Shown: in pieces, positions 6,522-8,814 of the stretch
Numbering within the stretch: position 1 is the first letter of the stretch
Layout: each line of letters begins with the position of its first letter
Source of the DNA: Bacteroidales bacterium
Lineage (GTDB): Bacteria > Bacteroidota > Bacteroidia > Bacteroidales > WCHB1-69
Length of the DNA stretch: 8,814 bases
Direction: 5' to 3'
Assembly (NCBI GenBank): GCA_017527945.1
Contig: JAFXPL010000080.1
Location: 1-8,814, forward strand
The notes under the pieces: generated by a model
What the model saw: the letters and a program-made list of their open reading frames with translations, nothing else
Told to the model about the DNA's origin: nothing
The model's database searches: none
Position numbers and translations under genes: made by a program

Positions 6522-6544
6522 TTTTTGTTCAAAACTGTTTGAAA

Positions 6545-8814
6545 ATGACAAAGAATGATGTGAAGTATGTCTATACTTTTGGCGGAAAGACGGCCGAAGG
6601 TAAGGCGGACATGAAGAACCTGTTGGGCGGTAAAGGCGCCAACTTAGCCGAAATGTGTCTGCTGGGACTGCCTGTCCCGGCGGGTCTGACCATTACCACG
6701 GACTGTTGCACCGCATATTATGCGAACAACTGCCAGCTCCCCGAAGGCCTGATGGATGAGGTCTGGGCCGGCATGAAGAACGTGGAGAACATCATGGGCC
6801 TGAAATACGACGACGCCGAGAACCCCTTGCTGGTCTCCTGTCGCTCCGGCGCCCGCAGCTCCATGCCCGGCATGATGGACACGGTGCTCAACATCGGTCT
6901 GAGCTCCAAGACCATCCCTGGCCTGATCAAGAAGACCAACAACCCCCGCTTCGTCTATGACTCCTACCGTCGTCTCATCATGATGTATGCCGATGTGGTG
7001 ATGGAGAAGTCCGAGGGCATTGAACCCGCCGACGGCAGAGGTATCCGCAAACAACTGGATGACATGCTTGACGCATTCAAAGCCGCCAAGGGATATAAGA
7101 GCGACACCGAGATTACCGCTGACGAGCTCAAAACTTTGGCCGAAAATTTCAAGGCCAAGGTGAAAGAAGTCCTCGGCACCGAGTTCCCGGATGACGCCAG
7201 AGCGCAGATGGAAGGCGGCATCAAAGCCGTGTTCAAGAGCTGGAACGGCAAGAAGGCCATCTCCTACCGCCGCATCGAAGGCATTCCCGATGACTGGGGC
7301 ACGGCCGTGAACGTGCAGGCCATGGTATTCGGCAACATGGGCGACAACTCCGCCACCGGCGTGGCTTTCACCCGCAACCCTGCCACTGGCGACAACCAAT
7401 TCTACGGCGAGTGGCTGATCAACGCCCAGGGCGAGGACGTTGTGGCTGGTATCCGCACTCCCAACCCTCTCAACGACGAGACCAAGAACGAGCAGAACAA
7501 GCACATGCAGTCTATGCAGGAGCTGATGCCCACCACCTATAAGGAACTTTGCGACATCCGCGAAATCCTTGAGAAGAACTACCACGACATGCTTGACATC
7601 GAGTTCACCATCCAGGACGGCAAGCTGTATATGTTGCAGTGCCGTGTAGGCAAGCGCACCGGCGTGGCTGCTCTGACCATGGCCCTCGACATGCTGCATG
7701 AAGGCCTCATCGACGAGCAGGAGGTGGTGATGCGCATGGCTCCCGCCCAGCTCGACGAGCTGCTGCACCCGATTCTGGATTCCGCTGACGAGAAAAAGCA
7801 CACCGTCATCGCGAAGGGGCTGCCCGCAGGTCCTGGCGGCGCCGTCGGCGTGATCGCCTTCGACAGCGAGGTCTCCAAGGCCTATACTGCCCAGAAAATC
7901 AAGAACATCCTCGTCCGTGAGGAGACCAATCCCGAAGACGTGGAGGGTATGCGTGCCGCCACCGGCATCCTGACCGCCCGCGGCGGTATGACCTCCCACG
8001 CCGCTCTCGTGGCCCGTGGCTGGGGCAAGTGCTGCATCGTGGGCTGCGACGCCCTGAAGATCGACATGTCGGCCCGCACGCTCACCATCGGCGACAAGAC
8101 TTTCAAGGAAGGCGACCTGCTGAGCTTGAACGGCTCCAAGGGCTGGGTCTATGCCGAGGAAGTGAAGATGATTGACGCTACGGAAAATCCTCTTTTCCAG
8201 GAGTTTATGAAGTTGGTTGACAAATATCGCAAGATGGGTGTCCGCACCAACGCCGACAACCCCGCCGATGCACAGACGGCCATCGACTTTGGTGCCGAGG
8301 GCATCGGCCTGTTCCGCATCGAGCACATGTTCTACGGCGAGAACAGCGAGAAACCGTTGGAGAAACTGCGTAATATGATTCTGGCCAATACTCGCGAGGA
8401 GCGCGTCGCCGCCCTCGACGAGCTGGAACCCTATATCAAGGATGCCGCCAAGGGCACCCTCAAGGTGATGGACGGCAAACCGCTGACTTTCCGCCTGATG
8501 GATCCCCCGTTGCACGAGTTCGCTCCGCAGGGTGAGGCCAAGATGAAAGAGGCCGCCCAGCGTCTCGGCATCAGCTACGAGGATGTGAAGAAGCGCGTGG
8601 AGTCGCTCCACGAGGTGAACCCGATGATGGGTCTCCGCGGCGTGCGTCTCGGCATCATCTATCCCGAAATCACCCGCGTGCAGTTCCGCGCCCTGTTCAG
8701 CGCCACCGTTGAGTTGATGAAGGAAGGCCTGCACCCGATGCTCGAAATCATGGTCCCGCTGACCATCAACGCCGCCGAGTTGCGCCACCAGAAGGCCATC
8801 GCCACGGAGGTGAA
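6545..8814 (+). CDS. ppdK: Pyruvate, phosphate dikinase, C-terminus cut by window edge
   Basis: Catalyses the reversible conversion of pyruvate, ATP and phosphate to phosphoenolpyruvate, AMP and pyrophosphate in the cytoplasm, linking glycolysis and gluconeogenesis. The frame is open for 756 complete codons with no internal stop. The nucleotide-binding domain shows GGKGANLAEM at 28-37 and RSGARSSMPGMMDT at 100-113. The swivelling phosphohistidine domain shows LTARGGMTSHAALVARG, with the catalytic His at 485. The pyruvate/PEP-binding barrel begins with GAEGIGLFRIEHMF, with the substrate-binding Arg at 591, then RLMDPPLHEF at 650-659 and NPMMGLRGVRLGI. Many family members have Thr where this protein has Ile 592. 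Relatives are about 880-910 residues, so roughly 130-150 residues, including the catalytic Cys, lie beyond the edge. The ATG at 6545 begins MTKNDVKYVYTFGG, the normal start for this family in Bacteroidota. It is divergent from the neighbouring transposase and monocistronic as far as seen. Confidence 0.97.
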   Translation, partial: MTKNDVKYVYTFGGKTAEGKADMKNLLGGKGANLAEMCLLGLPVPAGLTITTDCCTAYYANNCQLPEGLMDEVWAGMKNVENIMGLKYDDAENPLLVSCRSGARSSMPGMMDTVLNIGLSSKTIPGLIKKTNNPRFVYDSYRRLIMMYADVVMEKSEGIEPADGRGIRKQLDDMLDAFKAAKGYKSDTEITADELKTLAENFKAKVKEVLGTEFPDDARAQMEGGIKAVFKSWNGKKAISYRRIEGIPDDWGTAVNVQAMVFGNMGDNSATGVAFTRNPATGDNQFYGEWLINAQGEDVVAGIRTPNPLNDETKNEQNKHMQSMQELMPTTYKELCDIREILEKNYHDMLDIEFTIQDGKLYMLQCRVGKRTGVAALTMALDMLHEGLIDEQEVVMRMAPAQLDELLHPILDSADEKKHTVIAKGLPAGPGGAVGVIAFDSEVSKAYTAQKIKNILVREETNPEDVEGMRAATGILTARGGMTSHAALVARGWGKCCIVGCDALKIDMSARTLTIGDKTFKEGDLLSLNGSKGWVYAEEVKMIDATENPLFQEFMKLVDKYRKMGVRTNADNPADAQTAIDFGAEGIGLFRIEHMFYGENSEKPLEKLRNMILANTREERVAALDELEPYIKDAAKGTLKVMDGKPLTFRLMDPPLHEFAPQGEAKMKEAAQRLGISYEDVKKRVESLHEVNPMMGLRGVRLGIIYPEITRVQFRALFSATVELMKEGLHPMLEIMVPLTINAAELRHQKAIATEV

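Noticed and set aside
6255..6542. A 95-codon plus-strand frame just before ppdK.
   Set aside because: It runs through the ppdK promoter region, has no recognisable domain, and its residue composition looks like non-coding sequence.
6644..8788. A 714-codon open frame on the minus strand opposite ppdK.
   Set aside because: The plus strand encodes an unmistakable pyruvate phosphate dikinase throughout. The antisense frame is low in complexity (His, Gly, Val, Ala rich) and follows from the codon bias of the real gene.

Overview
The window most likely comes from the phylum Bacteroidota, probably a fairly GC-rich member of the order Bacteroidales. Four things point there: a TonB-dependent receptor of the type typical of that phylum, several -7 elements of the TAnnTTTG type, A/T-rich leaders without a clear Shine-Dalgarno site, and a pyruvate phosphate dikinase with the phylum's usual N-terminus. 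The order is an inference; the phylum is well supported.

Layout. (1) Positions 40-2583, minus strand: an 847-residue outer-membrane TonB-dependent receptor-like beta-barrel protein that lacks the usual N-terminal carboxypeptidase-regulatory-like domain. (2) Positions 2584-2727: a compact junction holding a 3' hairpin, an intrinsic terminator for the upstream gene, and the receptor's own promoter, which abuts the terminator's T-tract. (3) Positions 2728-4581, minus strand: a GH3-family acyl-adenylate/amido-synthetase-like protein of 617 residues with a charged C-terminal tail. (4) Positions 4582-4855: AT-rich spacer with a candidate -7 box and a perfect 19-bp T-rich tandem duplication. (5) About 4793-5898: an IS1595-like insertion sequence remnant. 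Its transposase (4856-5758, minus) has a good promoter but has lost the segment carrying the first catalytic aspartate. A pair of 22-bp imperfect inverted repeats brackets it. (6) About 5899-6440: a gene-poor region with short, probably decayed reading frames, one of which resembles the start of a type IX secretion sorting domain. (7) Positions 6545-8814, plus strand: pyruvate, phosphate dikinase (ppdK), complete at its N-terminus and cut by the window edge after 756 codons.

How the genes relate. The GH3 gene and the receptor gene are co-directional but separated by a terminator and a new promoter, so they are probably separate transcripts. ppdK is divergent from the transposase and has its own leader; it is a housekeeping central-metabolism gene unrelated to the others. 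The insertion remnant and the debris beside it mark a point of past rearrangement between the GH3 gene and ppdK. I found no convincing novel multi-gene system. The best leads are the decayed IS1595-like element with its candidate ends, the domain-reduced receptor, and the terminator-promoter junction.
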